A model generated the notes under the pieces. That model was given only the letters and a program-made list of their open reading frames with translations. It was not told the origin of the DNA and did not search any database. DNA of 64,000 nucleotides. It comes from Antilocapra americana (taxonomy: Eukaryota; Chordata; Mammalia; Artiodactyla; Antilocapridae). This document shows positions 34,046 to 45,583 of this stretch, in pieces. Each line of letters starts with the position of its first letter. The stretch's first letter is position 1. The stretch is taken from positions 2,046,001 through 2,110,000 of the forward strand of contig ML660204.1 in NCBI GenBank assembly GCA_007570785.1, given 5' to 3'. The position numbers and the translations under genes are program-made.

Positions 34046-35079
34046 ATAAGTATGTAGTGATCACAGGGTCACAAGGTTGTTGTGGGCATTAAATGCTGGG
34101 AATAATACCTGTAACATGAGCACGTGGTCTCCGTCCCAGAAGCGTTAGCTTCTCCTTTTGTTATTACTATGGGGAGGGCAGGACATAACCAAGGCTGGAG
34201 AACTCAAGTGCCTGGTGGGCTAGGCCAGGGCTTTGGGGGAGCAGGCAAGCACATATCCTTCTGGAAGGTCAGAGTCTCCAGGAAACAGACCACGAGATGG
34301 AGATTTGTGAGCAGGTGGTTTCCTGGGGAACGCTCTTTAGATATTGAGGGAGTGAGAGTGGTATGGTTAGGCAGTTGCAACAGAGGCGGCCTTGGGCGGT
34401 TTCATCAGGAGCTCTGGAGTGGGGACAGCCCTTCAGAGATGTCACGATCTGCGACAGGCAGGTCAGGCCTCTGTGTTCTGCACTGACCAGTCTTTGGAGT
34501 GAATGCTCCAGCCGTCAGCAGCCAACACTGTAGGCACGGGAAGGGGATGGGGGTGGGGAGGGGTGGCACTGGAGCTTTAATCCAGGTGATGTCGGCTAGT
34601 GGGCAAGGCAGGCCCAGTGGTCACAGCTTTCAGTTTTTCCCAAGTAGCAGTAAATCTACATTTTGATGTTGTCTTTCAATTTTTAAAAATGCTGGAAACT
34701 CTTTCAGACTTCTAGAACACATTGTGAGGAGCTGACATGCCAGGCACAAAGGCTGAAAGGGGCCTGGGACTGCCCGTTGCTGTCCCCTGAAATAAAAGCT
34801 GCTCTGTCACCACCTGACCTCTCATTAGCACCCGGTTCCCCATGGAGAGAGCTCCACAGGGCAGGTCACTTTGAGTTATGCTCCCCAGGGCATCCAAAGG
34901 GTGAGGCTTGGTAGAAACTGAAGTTGAGTGAAAACAGGCAGAGCCAAAATGGGTGATTTGCTGCTGCTTGCAGGGTATGTATTTGCCAAGAAACGAGAAG
35001 ACAACAACAAAAAACCAACCAACCTGATGAAAAAAATGGCCAAAACATCTGAGTTGACATTTTTCCAAAGAAAATATAC
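34046..35079. other. unique non-coding DNA
   Basis: No gene supported. The open frames at 34124-34486 and 34712-35089 have no recognisable features. Confidence 0.45.
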
Positions 35080-35130
35080 AAATGGTCAATAAGCCAATAA
35101 AAAGGTGCTTGACACTAGTTAGTCATCATT

Positions 35131-35352
35131 GTGTGCATGCTCAGTCGCTTCAGTTGTGTCTAGCTCTTTGCGACCCTATGGACCGTAGCCCAGCAGCCTC
35201 CTCTGTCCATGGGGTTCTCCAGGCCAGAATCCTGGAGGGGGTTGCCATGCCCTGTCCAGGGGATCTTCCTGACCCAGGGATCAAACCTGCATCTCTTAAG
35301 TCTCCTGCACTGGCAGACAGGTTCTTTGTCACTAGCACCACTTGGGAAGCCT
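35131..35352 (-). mobile_element. Bov-tA SINE nested in L1
   Basis: Antisense Bov-tA flanked by near-identical target copies AGTCATCATT (35121-35130) and AGTGATCATT (35353-35362). Confidence 0.9.
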
Positions 35353-35580
35353 AGTGATCATTAAGGAAATGCAAATCAAAATCACAATTAATGAGAGAGC
35401 ATGTCACACCTATTAGGGTGGTTATTGCTTTAAAAACACACACACAGAGAAAATAGTAAGTATTGGTGAGGATATGGAGAAAATACGATCCTTGTTCACT
35501 GCTGGTTGGAATACAAAATGGTGCAGCTGTTGTGGAAAAGAGCATAGCAGTTCCTCGAAAATATTAAACATAAAATTGCC

Positions 35581-35727
35581 ATGAAAGCGAAAGTGTCGTC
35601 TCTCAATTGTCCAACTCTTTGCGCTCCCACAGACTGTAGCCTGCTAGGCTCCTCTGTCCATGGGATTTTCCAGGGAAGAATACTGGAGTGGGTAGCCATT
35701 TCCTTCTTGAGGGTGTCTTCCTGGTTA
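35581..35727 (-). mobile_element. Bov-A SINE nested in L1
   Basis: GAAAGCGAAAGTGTCGTCTC through GGATTTTCCAGGGAAGAATA to TTCCTTCTTGAGGGTGTCTT. The tRNA head is missing. Confidence 0.85.
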
Positions 35728-36309
35728 CCATATGATCCAGCAATTACACTTCCGGGTACATAGCTAAAGGACTGGAAGCAGAGACTTGAGCAGATATTTG
35801 TACACCCGTGTTCATAGCAGCGTTATTCGAAACAGCCAGAAGGTGGCAGCATTTCCAGTGTACATTGACAGATTAATGGATAAACAAAATGTGGTATATA
35901 TAATGGAGTGTTATTCAGCCTTAAAAAGGAAGGAATTTCTGACATATGCTGAAATAGGTGAACAGGTGAACATTGACGATGCTATGCTGAGGGAAATGTG
36001 TTACAAAAAGGACAAACATAATTTCATTTATGTGAGCTACCTAGAGTAATCAAAATCATAGAGATAAAAAGTAGAATCATGGTTGCTAGGAACTCGGGGG
36101 AAGGGGAAATGGGGCATTGTAGTTGATCAGGTACAGAATTTCAGTTTGGAAAGATGATCGAGTTTTGCAGATAACTGGTAGTGTTGGTCGCATGCCAATG
36201 GAAATGTGCTTAGTGCCACTGAACTGTACATTTAACATGATAACATCTATGTTATATATATTTTACCAAAATTAAAAAAAAAAAAGACAGAAAAAAGGAA
36301 AGGAGAACA

Positions 36310-36790
36310 ATTCTCCTCTAACGTGGGAGCCAGCTCCAAGATGGCGCCCAGGGACCCATGCCTGCTATGGTTCATGCCCTGGTGGCTGCCTTATGAAGCC
36401 AACAGGTAGTTCAGGAATGAAAGGGTGACTCCTGGGTTAGGCCATAAAAGGCGCGGCGTCTTTCGTCTCGTTCACTTGGTCACTGGCTGGGGGCCGGCAG
36501 CCATCTTGTCATGGGGACACTCAAGCTGCCTGTGGAGAGGAACTAGGGCTCTTCAGTTACAACCTGCGTCGTGTGAGCCATCTGCCTTGGGTATGACTTC
36601 CCCAGCCCCACGAAGCCTTCAGATGACTGCGGCCTCATGAAAAATTCTGAGCCAGAGCCACCCAGCTAAGCCACTCCTGAATTCCTGACCCACAGAAACG
36701 GTGTGAGATAATAAATGTTTATCGTCATCCTAAACCACTGAGTTTTGAGTTCGTTTGCTGTGCAGCACTTGATAACGAATACCTTCTCAC
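36310..36790 (+). mobile_element. MLT1-like (MaLR) LTR
   Basis: 3' wording TGAATTCCTGACCCACAGAA, GTGTGAGATAATAAATGTTT and CCTAAACCACTGAGTTTTGA matches an MLT1 3' end. The 5' part is more diverged. Confidence 0.65.
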
Positions 36791-36854
36791 CAAATGTATG
36801 TCATGTATTTTATTACATATCAACAATTTCTCTCACACCCACACATCAAATTCA

Positions 36855-37015
36855 TCAGATTCTGTGGGCTCATCCTTCAAAATATATCCAGACTCCAAAT
36901 CCTTCCTTCCACTTCCACAACCATTACCTGGGCCATTACCACGGCCTCCACACTGGTCTCCCTGCTTCACTCCTTCCTGGACTGCCTAGGCGGCCAGGGA
37001 GATCCTGCCCTCGTG
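36855..37015 (+). mobile_element. L2 LINE fragment
   Basis: AAATATATCCAGACTCCAAA, CCATTACCACGGCCTCCACA and CTGGTCTCCCTGCTTCACTC. Confidence 0.55.
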
Positions 37016-37349
37016 CCTAAGTGGGGCTGTGGCAGGAGGGGTGACCTCACAGCATCTGGGGGCTGCAGGAAGACTTCAGGTAGGAGGCTCCCTTGGGGAA
37101 ATGGCAGCATTTAGCAGGGGCCTTCCCAGGATGTCTCCTCTCCTCCCCACAGGGGAGCGGCTCCTGACATGGCCAGACAGAGAGGGTGCTGTCAGGGGTG
37201 AGGGGTGAGGGGTGTGTTGTGGTTCTCTTCCCTTCATAGCACCGAGGGACCTTGCACTTGGTAGTTTGGAGCCGCCCTGGCTAAGAATGTGAGCATGAGA
37301 GGGGGTGTGTCCATGCATCCCATGCACCTGTCCTCAGAAGGCCAAGGAC

Positions 37350-37740
37350 TACAGTGGTTTAGAGCAGAGACACTGGAATTAAAAATCTCAGCTCTTATGC
37401 TCTGGCGGAGTGACCTTGGGCAAGTTGCCCAACCTCTCAGTGCCTTCATCTTCTCCTCTGTAACCTGAAACTAAAAATGCTAATACCTACTTCACAGGGC
37501 TATTATGATTTATTGAGTTAATGTGTACAGAAGGCCTTGGAACAGTGTTAGCTGTTCCAACAGAACATTTTCTGCTCTGCTAGGGTTGGCTGTTAATATT
37601 ATTATGGGCATAGCTCAAATCCCTGCTCTGCCATGGACTTGCTGTCTGACCTAGCACAGCTCACTTTGCCTCTCTGGGCTCTGTTTCCTCATCTGTAAAA
37701 TGGGATAGCATTGGCACTATCCATAGGGCAGTCATGAGGA
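37350..37740 (+). mobile_element. MIR SINEs (two, head to tail)
   Basis: First: GCGGAGTGACCTTGGGCAAG, CTTCACAGGGCTATTATGAT. Second: TGGACTTGCTGTCTGACCTA, CTCATCTGTAAAATGGGATA. Confidence 0.75.
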
Positions 37741-38022
37741 TTCAGTTCAGTTCAGTCGCTCAGTCTTGTCCGACTCTTTAAGACCCCATGAACGGCAGCA
37801 CGCCAGGCCTCCCTGACCATCACTAACTCCTGGAGTTTACCCAAACTCATGTCCATTGAGTCGGTGATGCCATCTAAAACCATCTCATCTTCTGTGGTCC
37901 CCTTCTCCTCCTGCCCTCAATCTTCCCCAGCATCAGGGTCTTTTCAAATGAGTCAGCTCTTCGCATCAGGTGGCCAAAGTATTGGAGTCTCAGCTTCAAC
38001 ATCAGTCCTTCCAATCCTCCAA
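37741..38022 (-). mobile_element. BovB LINE 3' end (antisense)
   Basis: Starts TTCAGTTCAGTTCAGTCGCT and runs through CCATTGAGTCGGTGATGCCA to CTTCAACATCAGTCCTTCCA. Confidence 0.93.
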
Positions 38023-38202
38023 TCCTCGTGAGGATTCAAGATCTCACATGGGAAGGCCTCCTTCTCATGTAAGGTTGGTTGTTGGTTAGGCCACAGGCTG
38101 GGTGTGTCTGCCCGTGTGGGCGTGGCAGGCCCTCGTGCGGGCACCTTACCTCTGGATGAGCCCCCGTCCCCGCCCTCCGGTCAGCAGGACCACAGCTGAT
38201 CA

Positions 38203-38248
38203 ACCCTCCAGACAGACCCTTGCTTACCCTCCAGACAGACCCTGTCTT
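38203..38248 (+). repeat. 23-bp tandem duplication
   Basis: ACCCTCCAGACAGACCCT repeats at 38203 and 38226. The units differ only in TGCTT versus GTCTT. Confidence 0.9.
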
Positions 38249-38275
38249 ACCCTTTCTCCTGCTTCTTGGGTTGCA

Positions 38276-38289
38276 GCGCCACCTGCTGG
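38276..38289 (-). promoter_or_regulatory. CTCF-type binding motif
   Basis: GCGCCACCTGCTGG; its reverse complement CCAGCAGGTGGCGC fits the CTCF core consensus perfectly. Same orientation as the motif at 28.4 kb. Confidence 0.55.
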
Positions 38290-39119
38290 CGCAAAGCTAC
38301 ATTGCACCCAGCGTTCCCTGTCTGCAGCGAGGGAGGGGAGTAAACTGGAGCTCTTACCGTGTGCACGTTTACACACGTCCACGTAGGTGTCAACCTCCAT
38401 AGTGTCACCTTCATGCAGCAACCTCAGGGAGGTCGCACAGAGCCAGCTGTGAAGCTGGGTGGGACCCGAATCCATATCCCCTTTCTCCTCACTTCTAGAG
38501 GGTGTTCAGGTTCTACGTGTGGGCTTGCCCTCCCCTCCACTCGGGAAGGAGCCGGCGCGGAGGTCGGGGGTCCCTGGGAGGATGCCATGGCTCTCCCCCA
38601 GGGCTCGGATCGAAGAAGGGGCCCTGGGCTGTGAGTCCTCGAGGTGGAATCCCTCTCTGGCTTCTCCAACTATCAGCTCAACAACCTTTGGAAAGTCCCT
38701 TGCATTTATTCTAGCCCTTATCATCTTGAAACGATAGTTACTGCGGGGGAGAGCATGTAACGTGGGTGAGGAGAATATTCAAAGTAAACACGTTTTAAAA
38801 AAACACTGAAAAATCCTTTCAAATCTCTCATAAAACAAGGCATTGGTAGTTTTCTGAATAGAGTCCTTTGCAGTAATAAATACACTGGACATAAAGAGTG
38901 GCGGAGTGTGGTAGCCACTGCATTGGTTTGCACACTGTAATTTTAGATTCGCTCTCGCTCAGATGTGTGGGATTCGGTCCACGCCCCCAGCATCTTGCTC
39001 ACAGCTGGGCTCATGTCCAGGCAGAACCGCCCACACTGTGTACAGTGTGGGCATCTTCCCTTCCCTCTCTCTCTTTCTGGACACACAGTTGCCTTTCTGA
39101 AGTTACGTAATAAAAAAAA
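38290..39119. other. unique non-coding DNA
   Basis: No gene supported. Confidence 0.4.
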
Positions 39120-39310
39120 GCCAACATTTATTGAGCAGGCACTGTTCTGAAACCTTTATCTGCATTAATTCACATCATCCTCCTAGTAACGCTATGAAGT
39201 TAGCATCATGACACTTGAGTAAACTGAGGAGCTGAGAGGTTAAGTGACTAACCCAAGATCACACAGCTAGTAGATGATAGAGCCTGGACTTGAGACCAGG
39301 AAGTCTAGGA
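39120..39310 (-). mobile_element. MIR SINE (antisense)
   Basis: CATTTATTGAGCAGGCACTG, GAGCTGAGAGGTTAAGTGAC and AGATCACACAGCTAGTAGAT. Confidence 0.75.
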
Positions 39311-39540
39311 TTAGAGCTCACACACTTGGTAGTCATGCTACCCATTTGAAGGGAGGCCACAGGTTGAGAGTAATACAGCAAGAAAATAGAAGGAGGCTGA
39401 GACCATGATGATTGTGGAGCAAACACTCTGCCTGGAATACAGATTTAATGTGGTAGGGAAACACACTTCCATGTTTCTTAAGCTTCTATAATGTGGGGGA
39501 CGTTTTGTTACACAATGGAATTTTCATATTTGTATATGTG

Positions 39541-39668
39541 TGTGTGCGTTAGTCGCTCAGTCATGTCTGACTCTTTGTGACCCCATGGACTATAGCCTGG
39601 TAAGCTCCTCTGTCCATGAAATTCTCCAGGCAAGAATACTGGAGTGGGTTGCCAATTCCTGCTCCAGA
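39541..39668 (-). mobile_element. Bov-A SINE (antisense)
   Basis: GTTAGTCGCTCAGTCATGTC through CTCCAGGCAAGAATACTGGA. The tRNA head is missing. Confidence 0.88.
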
Positions 39669-39699
39669 GATTTGTTTATGTATATTTCTCCACATGTAA

Positions 39700-39740
39700 G
39701 CATATATATATATACACACACACACACATACACACACATA
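39700..39740. repeat. (TA)n(CA)n microsatellite
   Basis: ATATATATATACACACACAC, directly followed by BovB. Confidence 0.9.
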
Positions 39741-40165
39741 TCAGTTCAGTTCAGTTGCTCAGTTGTGTCCGACTCTTTGCTATCCCATGGACTGCAGCAC
39801 GCCAGGCTTCTCTGTCCAACACCAACTCCTGGAGCTTGCTCAAACTCATGTCCATCGAGTTGGTGATGCCTTGCAACCATCTCAACCTCTGTCGCCCCCT
39901 TCTCTTCCTGCCTTCAATCTTTCCCAGCATCAGGGTCTTTTCTAAGGAGTCAGTTCCTTGCATCAAAGTATTGGAACTTTAGCTTCAGCATCAGTCCTTC
40001 CAATGAATATCCAGGACTGATTTCCTTTAGGATTGACTGGTTGGATCCCCTTGCAGTCCAAGGGACTCTCAAGAGTCTTCTCCAGCACCACAGTTCAAAA
40101 GCATCAATTCTTCGGCATTTAACTTTCTTTATAGTCCAACTCTCATCCATACATGACTACTGGAA
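39741..40165 (-). mobile_element. BovB LINE 3' end (antisense)
   Basis: Starts CAGTTCAGTTCAGTTGCTCA. The reverse frame keeps BovB words (FELWCWRRLLRVPWTARGSN at 39950-40150). Another AT/CA microsatellite follows (about 40170-40213). Confidence 0.93.
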
Positions 40166-40579
40166 AAACCATATATATATATACATGCAAACACACACAC
40201 ACTCACACACACTCAGTCAACAGAAAGAGGACTTGAAAAGATAGATACCAAAATGTTGGCCTAATTAGTTCTGGAGGAAGTGATTTCTGATGATTTCTTT
40301 TTTTCTTCTTGACAATTTGCTGTACTCTGAATTTTTTCGTTTGAGCATGTGCTATTTCAAAACTCTTCAAAAAGAAAAGTCTAAAGAAAGGGAGCATCCT
40401 ATAAATAGATCCTATTGTTTAAATCACCTTCATTTGTTTGTAGGAGCCTTCATAGGTCACACACACATATGAACTTAGATTTTACAGATTTGACTTTGCT
40501 TTCTGTGGGCTATGGAATTTTTCTTCAGATGTTCTTTTTACTGAATGAAATGCCTTGGGAATGGTTCCATGTTCCTATA

Positions 40580-40765
40580 TAGAGGGTGGCCTCGTTTCTT
40601 GTAACCAACGCAAAGCACTGCCTAATCGGGAGTGCCGGTTTATAGAACAGCTCTGTTGGTGGACCTCTGCAGTTTCTAATTTTAAGCTTCTGAAAACAAC
40701 ACGGTGATGAAAGTCTTGAGACCAGCCCCTCTGCGTTTGTATGGGGCTTTGAAGTCTAATTAACT
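40580..40765. promoter_or_regulatory. candidate conserved non-coding element
   Basis: Non-repeat sequence with CCTAATCGGG, TTTCTAATTTTAAGC and GTCTAATTAACTTCTAATCT (homeodomain-like). Motif texture only. Confidence 0.25.
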
Positions 40766-40769
40766 TCTA

Positions 40770-41000
40770 ATCTGGGAGCCCTGCTTATTTGTTGTGTGAC
40801 CTCAGGCAACTTACTATGCATCTCTGAGTCTCTATCTCAGCTGTAAAACAGGGGAAATAGTGAAGCTTGCCCCATAATATTATTGTGAGAATTATAACAT
40901 CTAAAATTTATCGCATGCTTACTACATGCCAGGCATTTTTGTAAGTGCTTCTCAAGTGTTAACTAATTTAATGCTCATTGTAGGGTAACATGAGGTAATG
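40770..41000 (+). mobile_element. MIR SINE
   Basis: TTGTGTGACCTCAGGCAACT, CATGCTTACTACATGCCAGG. Confidence 0.7.
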
Positions 41001-41099
41001 CTTAGACAGATGCCCTAAAGTTTTCTAGAAGCTTTCAGCTTTCAAACAACCACTATGAAATCCTCCGGCTAAATCTTCATGTGGAACCATTCCACAGAC

Positions 41100-41740
41100 T
41101 TCTTAGAATTGGTACTAAAAGGAGCTATTTGTGTGATTTCAATCTTTTAAAATTTATTGAGATTCATTTTGTAGCCTGACATATTGTTTTTCCTAGAGAA
41201 TTTCCCATGAGCATTTGAGAAAAATGTAATCTGCTGTTTTGGGGTGGAATATTCTACAAATGTGTTTTAGATCTAGTGGTTTATAGTGTTGTCCAAGTCT
41301 TCTATTTCCTGTTGATCTTCTGCCTAGTTCTATCCATTATTGAAAGTGGGGTATTAAAGGGCCCACTTATTATTATTGAATTGTCTCTTTCGCTTTTTAA
41401 TTCTGTCCATTTTTGCTTCATATATTTTTGGGCTCTGTTGTTATATATTCATATATTCTGGGTGCATATATATTTATAGTTTTTATATCATCCTGATGGA
41501 TTGACCCTCTGATATTGCTGTTTGCATGATATATATATATACATATATAAATATATATATATTTCATCCTTTAACTCTCAACCTATCTGTATCTTTGAAT
41601 CTAGAATGTGTCTCCTGTTAGAGCATGGTATTTTTGTCCAATCAGAACTAAAGTTACATCTGCCATTTTACTTTATATTTTCTGTATGTCTCACATCTTC
41701 CCCCAGGTTTTAGCTCAATGAACATCATGAAGTGAATCAG
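41100..41740 (-). mobile_element. L1 LINE (antisense, old)
   Basis: CTAGAGAATTTCCCATGAGC, AAAGTGGGGTATTAAAGGGC, TTGACCCTCTGATATTGCTG. An AT-microsatellite lies at about 41529-41562. Confidence 0.75.
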
Positions 41741-41921
41741 GAAAGACCAGGCCATTGCAAAACCAGAATTGTAATACGTGATACACAACTTGAGGGACAT
41801 GATACACTACGCTGGCAAGTTCCAGCCCCTCAGCTGCTCATTCTTAAAGGAATAGCACTGGTCTCTGCACATTCTGCCTACAAAAGCACTAATTTCTCGT
41901 CTCTTCATTTCACTTCCAGAC

Positions 41922-41923
<2 letters not shown>

Positions 41924-41966
<43 letters not shown>
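41924..41966. repeat. (GT)n microsatellite
   Basis: About 20 GT units in an uninterrupted run. Confidence 0.95.
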
Positions 41967-41968
<2 letters not shown>

Positions 41969-42174
41969 TGTCCTGTGGAGTGATGGAGTTGGGGCCAAGG
42001 GGTGGACTGGAGTTTTCTGTTTCTATTTCAAACCAGATAACATTGACAATGAACCGAGAAGGCGCTGTATCTCTCTCTGGCCCCGTTTCCTTGTCTGAAG
42101 CCAAGATTTTCCTGTCTGGTGGGCACGCTTTGAGACTCATGTCTCTGACACAGAAAGATGATGTAATACAGAGC

Positions 42175-42350
42175 CTAGGCATTCTGGGTCCAAGTATCGG
42201 TTCCCCCAGTCACCGGCTGTGTGACTTCACATCAGATACTTAACTTTTCTGTGCCTCAGTTTCTTCATTTGCAAAAGAGAACTGATAATAAAAGGAAGTA
42301 TTTCGTAGTGCTTCTGTGAGAATTCAATCAGTAAAGGCTCAGTAAGCGCC
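42175..42350 (+). mobile_element. MIR SINE
   Basis: CCGGCTGTGTGACTTCACAT, CTGTGCCTCAGTTTCTTCAT. Confidence 0.7.
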
Positions 42351-43199
42351 CAGGGCATGGGGAGATCCGCGGCAGATGACCGCAGGAATGGCTCCGTGCC
42401 CTGGCATCTGGCCCACCAGGAAGGGTGGCAGTGGGAAGCTCTTAAGGTCACTGTGGTGGACACTGGTGGGGGGCTGGACACTTCCTTTTCGGGGGTTCCA
42501 GTGATGACCAGTCTCATCGCGGATGACTCCACAGGTCTCTCCGCAGAGCAGTCCTGACTTTGTTTCCAGGTTCTTGGGACCACCTTCCCCCAGGATAAGT
42601 CTGAAATATGATACCTCAGTATTTAAGCCAACAGCTCATTAGAAAGAACCCTGGACTCAGAGCCAGAGTCTGTGCCCTGACTTTGCAACCCATTTTCTGG
42701 GGAACTCTGGCTCATTCACTCCGCCATTGGAACCTCTGCTCCCACATCTGCCACGCGATGTCGGATTCTGGGGGCTGTTTTATAAAGGCTGTCATAACAC
42801 ACACACATGCCCCTTATAAACTTAAAGAGTCTGTGAGGATGCATGAGGGCATACCACTGGACCTGTTTTCTGTTGCTGCTTGGTTACCTCAAGCAGCAGC
42901 TTAAAATGAGGCCAATTTACTATCTCACAATTCTTAAGTTAGAAGTTGGACACAGGTCTCACAGAGCTAAATCACAGAGTCCACAGAGCTATGTCCTTAG
43001 ACAGGAGAAGAATCTGTTTCCGTGCTCATTCAGGTGGTCAGCAGAATTGAGCTCCTGTGGTCACAGCTTCCTGCTTCCTTGACGGCTGTCAGCCAGTGCT
43101 GCCCTTGGCTCCTCGGTGCCTCTCTTCTCGGTCTTTGTATATAGGTTTTTCCTGAATTTCAGAGCCAAGACACTTGGCATCTCTTTGACTTCTGCCAGA
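42351..43199. other. unique non-coding DNA
   Basis: No gene supported. Confidence 0.4.
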
Positions 43200-43370
43200 T
43201 CTTTTTTTTTTTTTGTCAGATCTTTTTTCCTTTCTCTTCCTTCCTTCTTTCCCTGCTTCCACCTCCTCCTTTTTCTCCCTCTTTCCTTTTTTCTTTCTTT
43301 TATTTTCCTTTCTCTCCCCTTCCCTCCTTCCTTCCTTCCCCCTCCGCCTTCCCCCCTTTCTCTCTCCAGC
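43200..43370 (+). repeat. polypyrimidine tract
   Basis: CTTCCTTCTTTCCC-type low-complexity sequence. It produces long artificial Lys/Arg/Glu-rich frames on the minus strand. Confidence 0.85.
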
Positions 43371-43570
43371 TGTAATGAGATACAATGGACATATAACACT
43401 GTGGAAGTGTAAGGTGTATGACTGTGATGACTTGATACATGTATATATTGTAAAATGGTTACCTCAATAAGGTTAGTTAACACATTCCTCACCTCCTATA
43501 GTTACTATTTTGTCTGTGGTAGTAATACTTAAGATCCACTCTTTTATTGACGTTCAAGCATATAATACAG

Positions 43571-43700
43571 GTTTTTTTTTTTTTTTTTTGCCTTGCCGCA
43601 CAGCATGTGGGATCTTAATTCTCCAAGAAAGGATCAAACCGTGTCCCCTGCATTGGAAGTGTGGAGTCTTAACCGCTGGACCACCAGGGAAGTTCTCAAG
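43571..43700 (-). mobile_element. CHR-type SINE nested in L1
   Basis: Poly(T), then CACAGCATGTGGGATCTTAA and ACCGCTGGACCACCAGGGAA. The L1 words AAGCATATAATACAG and AAGTATACAATACAG flank it as an imperfect target duplication. Confidence 0.85.
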
Positions 43701-43830
43701 TATACAATACAGTATCGTTGTTGACTGTATGTTGCTTCTTCAGGACTTATCCATCTTGTGACCAGAACTTCGTACCCTTTGACTAACATTTATTCCATCC
43801 TCCAGCCCCTGGCAACCACCAATCTATTAC

Positions 43831-45041
43831 GTAGGTTCATGTAATTGAGGTTTCAGGCTGTGAATTTTAAATCGTTCTAACTAGGCTCAAACATTTATTA
43901 ATCAAACTACAAACCATTACATTTTGTGTTTGTTCCTGTAACACAAAAATCTGTGCTTCAGGATTTGATGAACTCTTGGAAAGCATTTTCTGCCTCCTGC
44001 TGATTGTGGAAGGATATTCTCTGAAAAAAGTTGTCGAGATGATTGAAGAAGTGGTAGTTGGTTAACAGGAGGTCAGGTGAATATGGTGGGTGAAGCAAAA
44101 CTTTGTAGCTCAATTCATTCTCCTTTTGAAGCACTGGTTGTGTGACAGGCGGTTGAGCATTATGGTGGAGAAAAATTGGGCGCTTTCTGTCGGCCAATGC
44201 CAGCTGCAGGCATTGCAGTTTTCCGTGCATTTCACCGATCTGCTGAGCATACTTCTCAGATGTAATGGTTTCACTGGGGCTCAAAGCTGTAGTGGATCAG
44301 ACCAGCAGCAGACTGCCGAACAGTGACCATGATGTGTTTTGGTGCAAGCTTGGCTTCGGGAAGTGATTTGGAGATTCTTGTTGGTCTAATCACTGAGGTG
44401 GTCATTGCCAGTTGTCGTGTAAAATCCACCTTTTGTCACATGTCACAATCTGATAGAGAAATAGTCCTTTGTTGTTGTATAGAATAAGAGAAGAAGACAT
44501 TTCAAAATGACGATTTTTTTGATTTGCGGTTAGGTTATGCGGCATCCATTTATCGAGCCTTTTCACCTTTCCAATTTGCTTGAAATGCCAAAAAACCATA
44601 GAATGGTCAACGGTGAGTTCGTCGGCAACTTCTCCTTTAGTTATACGAGGATCAGCTTCGATCATGCTCTCTGTTGGTTGTTGTCAACTTCCAACCACTG
44701 GCTACTGCGCTCCTCATCTTCAAGGCTCTGTCTCCTTTGGAAAACTTCTTGAACCACCATGTGCTGTATGTTCATTAGTAGTTCCTGGGCCAAATGTGTT
44801 GTTGATGTTGTGAGTTGTCTCCGCTGCTCTACAGCCCATTTTGAACTCAAATAAGAAAATCAGTCAAATTTGCTTTTTGTTTAATGTCGTTCCCCTAGCC
44901 TAAAATAAGTATAAAATAAATAGCAAGTAATAAACCATTACCAAAAAAAATGCATTATTTAACCACATTTAAGAATGTATTCCAATACCAAATGACAAAG
45001 TTCAAAAATGCAAAACTGCAGTTACTCTTGCACCAACCTAA
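43831..45041 (-). mobile_element. mariner DNA transposon (Hsmar1/SETMAR-like), inactive
   Basis: The right end, reading inward, is TTAGGTTGGTGCAAGAGTAA (reverse complement of 45022-45041). The left end carries a diverged version (GTAGGTTCATGTAATTGAGG at 43831-43850). About 1.2 kb, it encodes a broken transposase on the minus strand and is inserted in an L1. Confidence 0.85.
43958..44850 (-). pseudogene. mariner transposase pseudogene
   Basis: Three surviving frames in order: 44850-44662 (QRRQSLEDEERSSQWLEVD, end of the DNA-binding part), 44665-44402 (ITKGEVADELTVDHSMVFWH, then VTCDKRWILHDNW with the first catalytic Asp in TCDKRW) and 44284-43958 (SPSETITSEKYAQQIGEM, HHNAQPPVTQP, YSPDLLLTNYHFFNHLDNF). 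The family is a cut-and-paste transposase with a DD34D triad. Here the motif normally reading HDNARP has His for Asp, and the third position is Asn (TNYHFF), the same substitution as in the SETMAR domain of primates. Frameshifts separate the blocks, so no active enzyme is expected. Confidence 0.85.
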
Positions 45042-45583
45042 TACTCCATGTTTCTACATAGTTCAAGATTTCACATATAAATGAGAATATACAGTATTGC
45101 CTTTCTCTGTCTGACTTATTTCACATAGCATAATACCCCTCAAAGTCCATTCATATTGTCACAGATAGCAAGATTTATTTTTTTTTAAAGCTGACTATTA
45201 TTCCATTGTGTATAATAATGCATTTCTTTACCTAGTCATCTGTCAATGGACACTCAGGTCATTTCTGTGTTTTGGCTATTGTAAACAATGCTGCATAAAC
45301 ATGAAGGTGCAGATAGCTCTTTGAGATTTATTTTATTTCCTTCAGTTGCATACCTAGAAGTGGGATTGCAGGATCATCTAGTAGTTCTGTTTTTATTTTT
45401 TTTTTTGAGGAACCTCCTTACTGTTTTCTGTAGTGGCTGCATGAGTTTACACTCCTACCAACAGCGCAAGTGGGCTGCCTTTTCTTCACATTCCCACCCA
45501 CTCACATTTAACTCCTGTCTTTTTGATAACAGCCATATGATGTATCGCCTTGTGGTTTTAATTTGCATTTCCCTAATGACTAG

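Larger units (their letters stand above)
35080..36285 (+). mobile_element. L1 LINE 3' end (sense), split by two SINEs
   Basis: L1 pieces TTAAGGAAATGCAAATCAAA, GGTGAGGATATGGAGAAAAT, TACCATATGATCCAGCAATT, GTGGTATATATAATGGAGTG and a poly(A) end are in correct order. They are interrupted at 35131-35352 and about 35581-35727 by antisense Bov SINEs. Confidence 0.88.

Noticed and set aside
43061..43492. Lys/Arg/Glu-rich frames on the minus strand
   Set aside because: Translation of a polypyrimidine/polypurine tract.
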